Origin: Lachnoclostridium sp. MSJ-17
Lineage (GTDB): Bacteria; Bacillota; Clostridia; Oscillospirales; Acutalibacteraceae
NCBI RefSeq assembly: GCF_018918205.1
Contig: NZ_JAHLQB010000028.1
Span: 1-58,051 of the forward strand
Length of the DNA stretch: 58,051 nucleotides
Direction of reading: 5' to 3'
Below are positions 49,478-58,051 of the stretch, in pieces. The notes beneath the pieces were generated by a model. The model was not told where the DNA came from, searched no databases, and worked only from the letters and a program-made list of their open reading frames with translations. A program made the position numbers and the translations under genes. The number at the start of each line of letters is the position of its first letter. Position 1 is the first letter of the stretch.

Positions 49478-49569
49478 GGTTTGTATAATTTTGCCGTGGT
49501 ATATGCGGAACATTTGTGTTATAATGGAGAAAACGCGCCTTCGCGAAAATATGAAAGGAAGTTTTATCT

Positions 49570-50844
49570 ATGAAAAACACAACAAAGCAGCTGCTCGCGG
49601 TGCTTTTGGCTCTCGTTTTGACCGTTTCGTTCATGACGGCAATGGCGGTCAGCACCTCGGCGGCAACAACCCCTGTTCCCGTCGGCACAAACGGCGACAT
49701 CCAAGGCGGCACCAACCACTGTGAGGAATTCAGCACGACCTATCCGGATGACCCGATGCCTCCCGTCTTTGAGGTGATCCCCAAGCTCGTCATCTCCCAG
49801 CCCGAGCTCGACTATCCCGCCATGCCCGAATACGCCATGACGCAGACCGGCAGCTCGGATGATCTCTATTTTTATGAGACCCTGACGCTCAAAGCGTCTC
49901 CTTATCCCTATGAGTGCAACGTCGCGCTGTATTCCGCCATCTTCCCCGCCAATCCTCCCGAATACTGCGAAGAGGATAACATCGCGTTCTATGTGAGGAA
50001 GGACACCGAGGTCACCTTCCGCTACCACGCCTTCACCGACACGCTCACGGTTGAGCGGAACGTTGATCTCGAAATGACTGACAGCGAGTACACGCTGCCA
50101 TATGAAGAAACTCCCACCACCATGGAGCCCACCTCCGAACCGATCGGTGAAACGCTGGAGCTCTACTGCATTCTCAAGATCTACCGTCCCGACGGCGCGG
50201 TAATGGAAAGCGGCATGTATCAGGCTGTCATGGGCTTCTCCCCCACGTTCACCGCAGACATCAGCGATCTGCCTGTTTTTGACACACCCTATAAGGCAAC
50301 ACTCAATGTTTATTCCTGCATCTGGCCGGATGAACTCGTTTTCAGCAGCGACGAATGGTTCTATGTGCGCAGCGAGGGCACCGTCAGCTTTAGGGCATAC
50401 GCTCCCTCAGCTTCTCTTGACGTCAGCGGAAAGGGTATTGAGCTTACCTCAGGTCCCGACGTTACTTATCCGACCACCATTCCCGTATGGACGACCGAGC
50501 CCGACGTGACTACGCTTCCCCCGGTGTGGACGACAGCTCCCGACGTGACTACGCTTCCTCAGGTTTGGACGAGCACTCCTCAGGAAACTACCATCCCCGC
50601 GCCTATTGCCGAGTATATGATCGGCGACATGAACATGGACGGAGATCTCTCTGTCGACGACGTTACACTGATCCAGCGCGCGGCTGCCGAACTGATAGCT
50701 TTGAATCCGTCTCAAAAGCTCCTCGCGGACGTCAACAACGACGGAATAATCTCCGTTCTCGACGTGACCTGCGTTCAGAAGCACCTCGCGGAATTCACCG
50801 AGGGCACAGGTAATACCGGTATGCTCGTAATTGTGACCGGCTGA
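49570..50844 (+). CDS. Secreted dockerin-containing protein
   Basis: 424 aa. Signal peptide MKNTTKQLLAVLLALVLTVS ... STSA at about 1-32. Two related beta-rich parts follow at about 90-170 and 200-290; each ends with an F/Y-V-R phrase (NIAFYVRKDTEVTFRYHAFT, DEWFYVRSEGTVSFRAYAPS), so they are probably an internal duplication. A Pro/Thr/Trp linker repeats PVWTTEPDVTTLP-type units three times. The dockerin at about 350-410 has two calcium loops: GDMNMDGDLSVDDVTLIQ and ADVNNDGIISVLDVTCVQ. No catalytic motif known. GGAAG lies 9 bases before ATG 49570. It would attach to a cohesin-bearing scaffold. Confidence 0.88.
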   Translation: MKNTTKQLLAVLLALVLTVSFMTAMAVSTSAATTPVPVGTNGDIQGGTNHCEEFSTTYPDDPMPPVFEVIPKLVISQPELDYPAMPEYAMTQTGSSDDLYFYETLTLKASPYPYECNVALYSAIFPANPPEYCEEDNIAFYVRKDTEVTFRYHAFTDTLTVERNVDLEMTDSEYTLPYEETPTTMEPTSEPIGETLELYCILKIYRPDGAVMESGMYQAVMGFSPTFTADISDLPVFDTPYKATLNVYSCIWPDELVFSSDEWFYVRSEGTVSFRAYAPSASLDVSGKGIELTSGPDVTYPTTIPVWTTEPDVTTLPPVWTTAPDVTTLPQVWTSTPQETTIPAPIAEYMIGDMNMDGDLSVDDVTLIQRAAAELIALNPSQKLLADVNNDGIISVLDVTCVQKHLAEFTEGTGNTGMLVIVTG

Positions 50845-50869
50845 CAGTAAAATAGATAAAATTATTACA

Positions 50870-50900
50870 GCCGTCAGGTTTCCTGACGGCATATTTTTAT
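50870..50900 (+). terminator. Terminator of the dockerin gene
   Basis: GCCGTCAGG and CCTGACGGC (50870-50878, 50882-50890), then ATATTTTTAT. Confidence 0.85.
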
Positions 50901-50911
50901 GCAGACAAAAG

Positions 50912-50940
50912 CAGGGCTGCCGCAAAAGCGACAGCCCTTT
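50912..50940 (-). terminator. Terminator-like hairpin after nifJ
   Basis: AGGGCTGTCGC and GCGGCAGCCCT (minus strand) pair around a 4-base loop. The T tail is moderate on both strands. Nearly identical to the leuCD terminator. Confidence 0.65.
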
Positions 50941-50965
50941 ATTATTTGTATTGATTTTTGTTAAA

Positions 50966-53900
50966 TCAGGTCGCGTCCTCGAAGCTTGCGATTCTGGAGA
51001 GATGCGCGTACTTCTGCTCAGCGAACTTCTCAGCCTCGGTGAAGAGCTTCTCTGCTCTTTCGGGGAACTTGCGGGTGAGAGCGTTGTAACGAACCTCGCC
51101 CATGATGAAGTCGCGGTAGGAAGCTGTGGGAGCCTTGCTGTCGAGCTGGAAGGGATTCTTGTTCTCAGCAGCAAGTCTGGGATCGTAACGGAAGAGGTTC
51201 CAGTAGCCTGCGTCAACAGCCTTCTTCTCCTCGAGCTGAGCGATGCCCATGCCGCCCTTGATACCGTGGTTGATGCAGGGAGCGTAAGCGATGATCAGCG
51301 AAGGACCGTCATAGCTCTCAGCCTCTACCATAGCCTTGAGTACCTGGTTGTTGTCGGCGCCCATAGCTACCTGAGCGGTGTAAACATAGCCGTAGCTCAT
51401 TGCGATAGCGGCGAGGTCCTTCTTCTTAACGCCCTTACCGGCAGCTGCGAACTGTGCAACAGAGCCGATAGGAGTAGCCTTGGAGGACTGACCGCCTGTG
51501 TTGGAGTAAACCTCTGTGTCGAATACGAGAATGTTAACGTTCTCGCCGGAAGCGATTACGTGGTCGAGACCGCCGAAGCCGATATCATAAGCCCAGCCGT
51601 CGCCGCCGAAGATCCACATGGACTTCTTGGCAAGCTCGTCCTTGTCAACGAGAGTCTTCTTAACGAGCTCGCCGACCTTAGCGTCGTCAACAGCCTTCTC
51701 GAGCTCTGCGATAAGAGCGTCGGTAGCGGGACGTGAAGAGGTGGAATCTGTGATAGTGTCGAGATAACCCTCGCAAGCTGCCTTGAGGTCAGCGTTGTCG
51801 GTGGTATCCTTGATCTCGGTTACATAACCAACGAGTCTGTTGCGGATAGCCTTCTGTCCGAGAGCCATACCGAGACCGAACTCAGCGTTGTCCTCAAACA
51901 GGGAGTTCATCCACGCGGGACCGTAGCCCTTCTTGTTGGTGGTGTAAGGAGTAGCAGGTGCGGAAGCGCCCCAGATAGAGGAGCAGCCTGTAGCGTTGGC
52001 GATGAACATTCTGTCGCCGAAGAGCTGTGTAACGAGCTTAGCGTAAGGAGTCTCGCCGCAGCCTGCGCACGCGCCGGAGAACTCGAGCAGGGGCTGCTTG
52101 AACTGGCTGCCCTTGACGGTTGTGAACTTGAACTTCTCGCCTACCTCGGGCTTCTCGTCTACGGTCAGACCGTAATCAAAGAGAGCCTGCTTGGGTCTCT
52201 GAGAATCGATGGGCTTCATAACGAGAGCCTTCTCGCCCTTCTTGCCCGGGCAAACCTGAGCGCAAGCGCCGCAGCCTGTGCAGTCGAGGGTGGAAACGGT
52301 CATAACGAACTTGAGTTCCTTAAGGCCGATCATCGGGATAGCCTCTGTTCCCTCGGGAGCAGCCGCAACCTCGGCGTCTGTCATGGGAACGGGACGGATA
52401 ACAGCGTGAGGACATACGATCGCGCAGCGGTTACACTGGATGCAGTTAGCGCTCTGCCACTCGGGAACGTCTACCGCGATGCCTCTCTTCTCGAAAGCAG
52501 CGGAGCCGTTGGGGCAGGTACCGTCGATGTGGTCAACGAACGCGGATACGGGGAGCTTGTTGCCCTTGTAAGCGTTAACGGGCTTGAGGATGCCGTTTAC
52601 GTACTCTACAAGAGCGCCCTGTCCGTCAGCCTTGTCAGCTACGGCGTCGTCAGCGGCGTTAGCCCAATCAGCGGGAATCTCGACCTTCTTGAGGTCTTCC
52701 ATACCGCGGTCGATAGCGGCATAGTTCATGTCTACGATAGCCTGACCCTTCTTGAGGTAGGACTTCTTCGCAGCAGCCTTCATGAATTCCTTAGCTTCCT
52801 CAGCGGGAATGATGTCGGCGATCTTGAAGAACGCGGACTGAAGAACGGTATTTACACGGCCGCCCAGACCGATTTCCTTACCGATCTGAATAGCGTCGAT
52901 GGTGTAGAAGTTGATCTTTCTCTCGGCGAGGATTCTCTTCATCTTGCCGGGGAGACGCTTGGTGAGCTCATCAACGTCCCAAGCGCAGTTGAGCAGGAAC
53001 GAACCGCCTTCCTTGAGGTCGTCAACGATGTCGTACTTGTCAACATATGAGGGGTTGTGGCAGGCTACGAAGTCAGCCTTGGAGATGTAGTATGTAGATT
53101 TGATCGGTGTGTTGCCGAAACGCAGGTGGGATACGGTAAGACCGCCGGACTTCTTGGAGTCGTAAGCGAAGTAGCCCTGAGCGTACATGTCGGTGTGGTC
53201 GCCGATGATCTTGATGGAGTTCTTGTTAGCACCGACGGTACCGTCCGCGCCGAGACCCCAGAACTTACAGCTGTGGGTGCCTGCGGGAGTGGTGTCGGGA
53301 TTCTCAACTACGGGGAGTGAGAGGTTGGTAACGTCGTCTACGATACCGATAGTAAAGCGCTTCTTGGGAGCGTCGGACTCAGCGTTTCTGTAAACAGCGA
53401 TAACGTCGCCGGGTGTGGTGTCCTTGGAGCCGAGACCGTAACGGCCTGCATAAACCTTAACGCCTGCGAACTCGGAATCATTGAGAGCTGCGAGAACGTC
53501 GAGGTAGAGAGGCTCGCCGATGGAGCCGGGTTCCTTTGTTCTGTCGAGAACGGAGATAGTCTTGACAGTCTTGGGAAGCTCATCGGTCATGTACTTGCCA
53601 ACGAACGGACGGTAAAGTCTTACCTTGAGCAGACCAACCTTCTCGCCTGCAGCGTTGAGGTAGTCAACAACTTCCTCTGCGCAGTCGCAGACAGAACCCA
53701 TAGCTACGATTACGTGCTCAGCGTCAGCCGCGCCGTAGTAGTTGAAGGGCTTGTAGTCGGTGCCGATCTTCTCGTTGACCTTGTTCATGTACTCGATAAC
53801 AACCTCGGGAACAGCGTCATAGTACTTGTTGCACGCCTCGCGAGCCTGGAAGAAGATATCGTCGTTCTGAGCGGTTCCGCGGGTTACGGGGTGCTCGGGG

Positions 53901-54526
53901 TTGAGTGAACGTCTGCGGAATTCCTCTACAGCGTCCCAGTCGAGCATGTCGGCGAGGTCAGCGTAGTCCCACTCCTCGATCTTCTGGATCTCGTGAGAGG
54001 TGCGGAAGCCGTCGAAGAAGTGCAGGAAGGGAACTCTGCCCTTGATAGCGGTAAGGTGAGCAACGGCGCCGAGGTCCATACACTCCTGGGGATTGTTGGA
54101 GCAGAGCATCGCATAACCTGTCTGACGGCAGGCGTAAACGTCTGAGTGGTCGCCGAAGATCGAGAGTGCGTGGCTGGTGAGAGCACGTGCCGATACGTGG
54201 ATAACGCCGGGGAGCAGCTCGCCCGCCATCTTGTACATATTAGGAATCATCAGGAGCAAGCCCTGAGAAGCGGTGTAGGTGGTGGTGAGCGCACCTGCCG
54301 CGAGAGAGCCGTGAACCGCGCCTGCAGCGCCGCCCTCGGACTGCATCTCAGTTACCTGAACTTCTCTTCCGAAAAGGTTCTTAAGGCCGTTAGCCGAGTA
54401 CTGGTCGGTAAGGTCAGCCATTACGGAAGAAGGTGTGATGGGATAGATAGCCGCAACGTCGGTAAACGCGTATGATACGTGAGCAACCGCGCTGTTGCCA
54501 TCCATGGTTTTCATTTTTCTTGCCAT
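50966..54526 (-). CDS. nifJ: Pyruvate:ferredoxin (flavodoxin) oxidoreductase
   Basis: 1186 aa, the full homodimeric form. Domain I begins GNSAVAHVSYAFTDVAAIYP with TPSS; domain II and the EKR part follow. Two 4Fe-4S clusters are bound by CIQCNRCAIVCP (about 695) and CTGCGACAQVCP (about 747); the TPP-proximal cluster uses CAGCGETPYAKL (about 822), ATGCSS and a late Cys. The TPP site is GDGWAYDIGFGGLDHV with FDTEVYSNTGGQ (about 972-1010). It oxidises pyruvate to acetyl-CoA and CO2 and reduces ferredoxin, the substrate of the Rnf complex at 28389-33252. ATG 54526 follows AAGGAGG; the longer frame is rejected. Confidence 0.98.
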   Translation of the reverse strand: MARKMKTMDGNSAVAHVSYAFTDVAAIYPITPSSVMADLTDQYSANGLKNLFGREVQVTEMQSEGGAAGAVHGSLAAGALTTTYTASQGLLLMIPNMYKMAGELLPGVIHVSARALTSHALSIFGDHSDVYACRQTGYAMLCSNNPQECMDLGAVAHLTAIKGRVPFLHFFDGFRTSHEIQKIEEWDYADLADMLDWDAVEEFRRRSLNPEHPVTRGTAQNDDIFFQAREACNKYYDAVPEVVIEYMNKVNEKIGTDYKPFNYYGAADAEHVIVAMGSVCDCAEEVVDYLNAAGEKVGLLKVRLYRPFVGKYMTDELPKTVKTISVLDRTKEPGSIGEPLYLDVLAALNDSEFAGVKVYAGRYGLGSKDTTPGDVIAVYRNAESDAPKKRFTIGIVDDVTNLSLPVVENPDTTPAGTHSCKFWGLGADGTVGANKNSIKIIGDHTDMYAQGYFAYDSKKSGGLTVSHLRFGNTPIKSTYYISKADFVACHNPSYVDKYDIVDDLKEGGSFLLNCAWDVDELTKRLPGKMKRILAERKINFYTIDAIQIGKEIGLGGRVNTVLQSAFFKIADIIPAEEAKEFMKAAAKKSYLKKGQAIVDMNYAAIDRGMEDLKKVEIPADWANAADDAVADKADGQGALVEYVNGILKPVNAYKGNKLPVSAFVDHIDGTCPNGSAAFEKRGIAVDVPEWQSANCIQCNRCAIVCPHAVIRPVPMTDAEVAAAPEGTEAIPMIGLKELKFVMTVSTLDCTGCGACAQVCPGKKGEKALVMKPIDSQRPKQALFDYGLTVDEKPEVGEKFKFTTVKGSQFKQPLLEFSGACAGCGETPYAKLVTQLFGDRMFIANATGCSSIWGASAPATPYTTNKKGYGPAWMNSLFEDNAEFGLGMALGQKAIRNRLVGYVTEIKDTTDNADLKAACEGYLDTITDSTSSRPATDALIAELEKAVDDAKVGELVKKTLVDKDELAKKSMWIFGGDGWAYDIGFGGLDHVIASGENVNILVFDTEVYSNTGGQSSKATPIGSVAQFAAAGKGVKKKDLAAIAMSYGYVYTAQVAMGADNNQVLKAMVEAESYDGPSLIIAYAPCINHGIKGGMGIAQLEEKKAVDAGYWNLFRYDPRLAAENKNPFQLDSKAPTASYRDFIMGEVRYNALTRKFPERAEKLFTEAEKFAEQKYAHLSRIASFEDAT

Positions 54527-54616
54527 GGGATTTCGTCCTCCTTTTTTATCAAACGGCTTTAGGTGAATTGATAGAAAGCCGCAACGTGTAGATAAACACA
54601 CGTTTCATCACCCTAT

Positions 54617-54645
54617 ATTTTATCACTTTTGACAAGACTTGTAAA
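54617..54645 (-). promoter_or_regulatory. Promoter of nifJ
   Basis: TTTACA (54645-54640), 17 bases, TAAAAT (54622-54617) on the minus strand. An ACGTGT/ACACGT hairpin (54584-54603) lies in the about 85-base leader. Confidence 0.7.
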
Positions 54646-54704
54646 GTATTATTTTTAAAACGTGTACTAAAAGTTTGTTGATTCTGCACATTTCCTTTTA
54701 CGCG

Positions 54705-54732
54705 AAAAAAGGGAGCCCGCAAGGAGCTCCCC
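54705..54732 (-). terminator. Terminator of the glucokinase gene
   Basis: GGGAGCTCC and GGGCTCCC-type arms (minus strand) around TTGCG, then TTTTTT. Confidence 0.85.
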
Positions 54733-54755
54733 TGAGATGTAAATTTAACTTTTTA

Positions 54756-55706
54756 TTAATCCAAAAACGCCGCGCCGATGATTCCTGCGTCGTTGCCGAG
54801 AGTGCAGGTGCAGAGGAGAGTCTGCTTGTCGTTGTGCTTGGTGTAGCGCTCCTCCTCGATGATCTTTCTCAGCGGACGGAGCAGGTTCTCGCCCTGATTT
54901 GAGATACCGCCGCCGATGCAGAGTACGTCGGGCTGGAAGATGTTGATGATGTTTACAAGACCCGTCGCGAGGTAGCCGAAGTAGGTGTTGAGAACCTCCT
55001 GCGCGTCGTTGTCGCCTGCCGCAGCCGCGTCAAACGCTGTCTTGCCGTTGACCTTGTTGATGTCGCCGTCGGCGAGCTTGAGCATGTAGCTGTAGTCGAG
55101 CTTGTCGGAGAGGATCTTTTCCTTTGTCAGGTTGATAAGACCCGTCGCGGAGGAATAAGCTTCCCAGCAGCCCTTTCTGCCGCAGCCGCACTCCTTACCG
55201 TCCTTGACGATAACCATATGACCAAGCTCAGCGCCCGCGAAGTTGGAGCCGCTGTAGATCTTGCCGTTAATGATGATACCGCCGCCGACGCCTGTGCCGA
55301 GGGTGATAGCTACCGCGTTCTTAGCGCCCTTTGCGGAGCCTGCAAGAAACTCGCCGAGAGCCGCCGCGTTTGCGTCGTTCTCAATGAGAACCTTTTTGCC
55401 CAGACGCTCCTGCATCATCTTCACAACCTCCCAGTTGTGGAAATGAAGGTTTGCGGAATACTCGATAACGCCGGTCTTGGGGTTTACCGCTCCGGGTACG
55501 CCGATGCCGATGCTCTCGACCTCGTCGAGAGAAACGCCCGCCTTTTCGCAAGCCTTCAGAGCGACCTCAGCCATGCTGTCGCAGATAGAGCTTTCAGGAC
55601 GCGGAACGTTTGTCTTGCACGAAGCCTTCGCCACGATTTTGTAGTCCCCGTCGACCAAACCCGCTACGATATTGGTGCCGCCGAGGTCAATTCCCAGTCT
55701 ATACAT
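54756..55706 (-). CDS. glcK: ROK-family glucokinase
   Basis: 316 aa. RLGIDLGGTNIVAGLVDGDY (ATP phosphate loop), GIGVPGAVNPKTGVIEYSAN, VLIENDANAAALGEFLAGSA (catalytic Asp in ENDAN), AITLGTGVGGGIIINGKIYS, and the zinc motif GHMVIVKDGKECGCGRKGCW. This is the usual clostridial glucokinase of ROK type, phosphorylating glucose released by MalQ and other enzymes. ATG 55706 with GGGAG 8-9 bases upstream is chosen over the GTG at 55715. Confidence 0.93.
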   Translation of the reverse strand: MYRLGIDLGGTNIVAGLVDGDYKIVAKASCKTNVPRPESSICDSMAEVALKACEKAGVSLDEVESIGIGVPGAVNPKTGVIEYSANLHFHNWEVVKMMQERLGKKVLIENDANAAALGEFLAGSAKGAKNAVAITLGTGVGGGIIINGKIYSGSNFAGAELGHMVIVKDGKECGCGRKGCWEAYSSATGLINLTKEKILSDKLDYSYMLKLADGDINKVNGKTAFDAAAAGDNDAQEVLNTYFGYLATGLVNIINIFQPDVLCIGGGISNQGENLLRPLRKIIEEERYTKHNDKQTLLCTCTLGNDAGIIGAAFLD

Positions 55707-55741
55707 TTTAAACACTCCCTGTATTTAAATTTTATAGCTTT

Positions 55742-55770
55742 ATCATACCACAAAAATACAGGCAACGCAA
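55742..55770 (-). promoter_or_regulatory. Promoter of the glucokinase gene
   Basis: TTGCGT (55770-55765), 17 bases, TATGAT (55747-55742) on the minus strand. Confidence 0.65.
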
Positions 55771-55797
55771 CAAGAATTTTAGATATTTTTACGGTTT

Positions 55798-55818
55798 TAG
55801 TTAGTAGTTGGTAGTGAT
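55798..55818. repeat. Heptanucleotide repeat TAGTTGG, three units
   Basis: TAGTTAG, TAGTTGG, TAGTGAT, just after the end of the CotH-dockerin gene (which reads leftward). Third location of the repeat in this window. CTCTTAACTCTCTGCTC follows, similar in style to the ACTCTCAACTCTC next to the repeat at 17309. Confidence 0.7.
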
Positions 55819-55844
55819 CGTAGTTACAGAGCTACACTGCACTC

Positions 55845-57659
55845 TTAACTCTCTGCTCTGTTGAACCTGAATTTCTTACCTATGTTTCTCGTGTAGCCGT
55901 CGGTGTAGATCTCCGCGAGTTTCTGCTGGATTTTTGTCGCCTCGGTTATGTCGATCACGCCGTCCGCGTTGATGTCGGCAACCGCCGTTGTCTTTTCATC
56001 TGCGGCAGTGATCTCCGCGGCAATTCTCTGAATCTGCGTCGCGTCGTCAACGGTGATTTCTCCGTCGAGGTTCGCGTCACCCACGGCGAGAGTTTCCGCC
56101 GTGCCGTCGTCGGGAATGACAATATCATAGCTCTGCGGTTCGAGGGCGGTTTCGATTTCCGGTGAAACAGGTCTTATACTCAGCTTTTCGGGCACTATCC
56201 AGCCGGGCAGACTGATCTTGTAAATATAGTTTTTGCGGCTTGCGTAGGTATTGACCCTTTGCGCGTCGGAAAGGCTCAGGGTTCGTCTGTAGTACATCGG
56301 CTCATCCGCGGCAAGCTCGAGCGTCAGATCCTTGATCCCGCTGTCGCGCTTTATATCGACGGAGAAATTGAGTATATGCGGATCATTCTTCTGATCCGGC
56401 TCGTTCACGCTCACGCCGTAAACATACAGCGCGTTGCCCAGCCATGTGTTGCGGCGGCTGTACCATTCCCTGAGGAAGCTCACGTTCTCCTCAAACGTCG
56501 GCTCCGGCGTTCTCTGCTGAACCGTATACTTCTTGCCTGCATCCCAGCCGGCTTCGCTGAAGTTGCGGCTGAAAACCTCTCCGTATTGTCCGAGGAGTCT
56601 GTCCATAAGACCGCCTTCGGAGTAGATATCACAGAAATATGCGTAGTGCTCCGTGTAGATTCTTCTGACAACGTCGCGGAACTCGTTTTTCAACATAAGA
56701 TAATATACCATATTGGTGTAGGCGACGTGGAGCTTCTCGGGCTGAGCGCAGTTTTGATATGAGGGTGATTTGGATTCGGGATTAGGGTTGCCCGAGGCGA
56801 GGTCGTAGTCCCACGGAGGTCCCGCAAAAAATTTTCCGTCCTTGTAGTAATAGAAAACCGAGCTGTAGTTGGCGTCCACGTTCTTGACAAACTCGTTGAG
56901 CAGGTAGAACTTCGCGAAGGATTCCATATCGGCGGCTTCCTCCATGCGGCTGTAATCCCTGCTGATGAAGGCAGACGTCATCTCGTCGGTCTTTTCCTGA
57001 ATATATGCGACCTGCTCGTCGTTGGGCTCCTCGGGCTCGCTTACGGCAAAGCGGTAGCCGTTGGAATTGATGTATGTCACGCCTTCCTCTACTCGCTGCT
57101 GCTCGACCTCAAGCAGGAAGTCCTTCATTCCGTTGTTGCTCTCGATGTCGATGTCGACCCTGTCCTTGCCCTCCTGAACAGGCTCCATAAGGGTATAGCA
57201 GCCCTTGTACACATCGTCGACCCACAGCTCGACGTACTTCTGATTCGAGGTATAGGCGATACCGAGCTCCTGCGCGATATCGAAGGCAATGTAGTTGCGC
57301 ATGAGCGTCGGGTCAAAGCAATTCGCGAGCAGAGCCCACTTTTTGCCCTTGCCCATGCCGAGCACGTCCTTTTTCTTTGAGAACTTAAAGGTGAACGGTT
57401 TTTTCTCGGCGAGCGCGGTGCTGTTGCCGCGAACCTTGAAGCTCGTCTTATCCTCAAGCACACTGCCGTCAGTGTCCTCGATTTTTATTTTCGCGCCGAC
57501 ATAGCCGTCAGCCTTTTCAATGCTGTTGCCGTTGCCGTCATCTGTGGTGACATAGATTTTAGGTACCGCCGCTGCTCCGTCCTCAGCCGCGTTCACGCTG
57601 ACGCAAAAGAGACTGATGAGCATGGCTGTGCAGAGCAGAAGAGAAATAAATTTTTTCAT
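55845..57659 (-). CDS. Secreted CotH-family kinase-like protein with C-terminal dockerin
   Basis: 604 aa. Signal peptide MKKFISLLLCTAMLISLFCV ... VNAA at 1-26. The CotH domain spans about 40-400: TSFKVRGNSTALAEKKPFTF (phosphate-binding and Lys), LMRNYIAFDIAQELG, YVELWVDDVYKGCYTLMEPV and FAGPPWDYDLASGN with the metal-binding Asp residues. CotH proteins are atypical kinases that phosphorylate Ser on spore-coat or cellulosomal proteins. A beta-rich domain follows, then a dockerin at about 520-590 (GDANLDGEITVDDATQIQ, ADINADGVIDITEATKIQ). ATG 57659 is chosen because ATG 57668 touches the AGGAG site. No clear promoter lies between it and guaB, so it may be read from guaB. Confidence 0.92.
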   Translation of the reverse strand: MKKFISLLLCTAMLISLFCVSVNAAEDGAAAVPKIYVTTDDGNGNSIEKADGYVGAKIKIEDTDGSVLEDKTSFKVRGNSTALAEKKPFTFKFSKKKDVLGMGKGKKWALLANCFDPTLMRNYIAFDIAQELGIAYTSNQKYVELWVDDVYKGCYTLMEPVQEGKDRVDIDIESNNGMKDFLLEVEQQRVEEGVTYINSNGYRFAVSEPEEPNDEQVAYIQEKTDEMTSAFISRDYSRMEEAADMESFAKFYLLNEFVKNVDANYSSVFYYYKDGKFFAGPPWDYDLASGNPNPESKSPSYQNCAQPEKLHVAYTNMVYYLMLKNEFRDVVRRIYTEHYAYFCDIYSEGGLMDRLLGQYGEVFSRNFSEAGWDAGKKYTVQQRTPEPTFEENVSFLREWYSRRNTWLGNALYVYGVSVNEPDQKNDPHILNFSVDIKRDSGIKDLTLELAADEPMYYRRTLSLSDAQRVNTYASRKNYIYKISLPGWIVPEKLSIRPVSPEIETALEPQSYDIVIPDDGTAETLAVGDANLDGEITVDDATQIQRIAAEITAADEKTTAVADINADGVIDITEATKIQQKLAEIYTDGYTRNIGKKFRFNRAES

Positions 57660-57712
57660 CTTGAACATCTCCTATTATTAAAGGGCTGCCTCGATGACAA
57701 CCCTTTAGATTT

Positions 57713-58051
<339 letters not shown>

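Noticed and set aside
54584..54603. Hairpin in the nifJ leader as a riboswitch
   Set aside because: Only a 6-bp stem with an 8-base loop, too simple for any aptamer I know.
57674..57706. Terminator between guaB and the CotH gene
   Set aside because: AAAGGGTTG pairs with GCAGCCCTTT, but there is no T-run and the ribosome site of the next gene follows directly; better seen as undecided, so not listed.

Overview
The window reads as chromosomal DNA of an anaerobic, spore-lineage Firmicute, most likely Ruminococcaceae/Oscillospiraceae. The reasons are three secreted proteins ending in type I-like dockerins (one also carrying a CotH kinase fold), a CIRCE-controlled hrcA-grpE-dnaK-dnaJ operon, a full Rnf complex, a homodimeric-type pyruvate:ferredoxin oxidoreductase, an SpoVAE homologue, and strong AGGAGG ribosome binding sites throughout. 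Codon use is rich in G/C-ending codons except in the first 5 kb. The species assignment is inference.

Layout. 1-244: start of a TraX-family gene and a terminator that probably belonged to rplM-rpsI. 245-5158: a compact AT-rich integrative element inserted exactly at the 3' end of rpsI, bounded by a 12-bp direct repeat. It has int and a Cro/CI regulator on the minus strand, facing a plus-strand run of excisionase, a 78-aa ORF, a putative HUH replication protein, a 104-aa ORF, a terminase-small-subunit-like HTH protein, a 46-aa ORF and a 239-aa protein. This layout recalls a phage satellite (PICI) stripped to under 5 kb and is the best candidate here for something undescribed. 5150-6665: rpsI, rplM, a UspA-like gene. 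6854-11254: a 1466-aa secreted modular dockerin protein with four tandem about 280-aa units, two almost identical in DNA. 11436-13087: small membrane protein, HAD, hypothetical. 13165-19067: heat-shock operon with prmA. 19236-22302: small membrane proteins, rpsT, a Nif11-like peptide, aquaporin, TSCPD protein and OhrR. 22393-28060: malQ-glgP (maltodextrin/glycogen use) and a cell-surface protein.

28389-33252: rnfCDGEAB, which couples ferredoxin oxidation to NAD+ reduction and ion export; PFOR at 50966-54526 would supply reduced ferredoxin. 33302-40380: HAD proteins, two base-excision glycosylases (Nth, OGG-like), DUF6062, a DHHW protein, Nudix and a phosphoribosyltransferase-like protein. 40439-42437: Ktr/Trk K+ uptake. 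42548-48971: an ABC system of GldA/F/G type with a DUF4340 protein, followed closely by leuCD. 49121-50844: spoVAE-like gene and a second dockerin protein. 50966-58051: PFOR, ROK glucokinase, CotH-dockerin protein and the end of guaB.

MalQ, GlgP, glucokinase and the dockerin proteins together suggest a polysaccharide-degrading life, perhaps on starch. No tRNA, rRNA or CRISPR array was recognised. All calls rest on reading the sequence; no database search was run.
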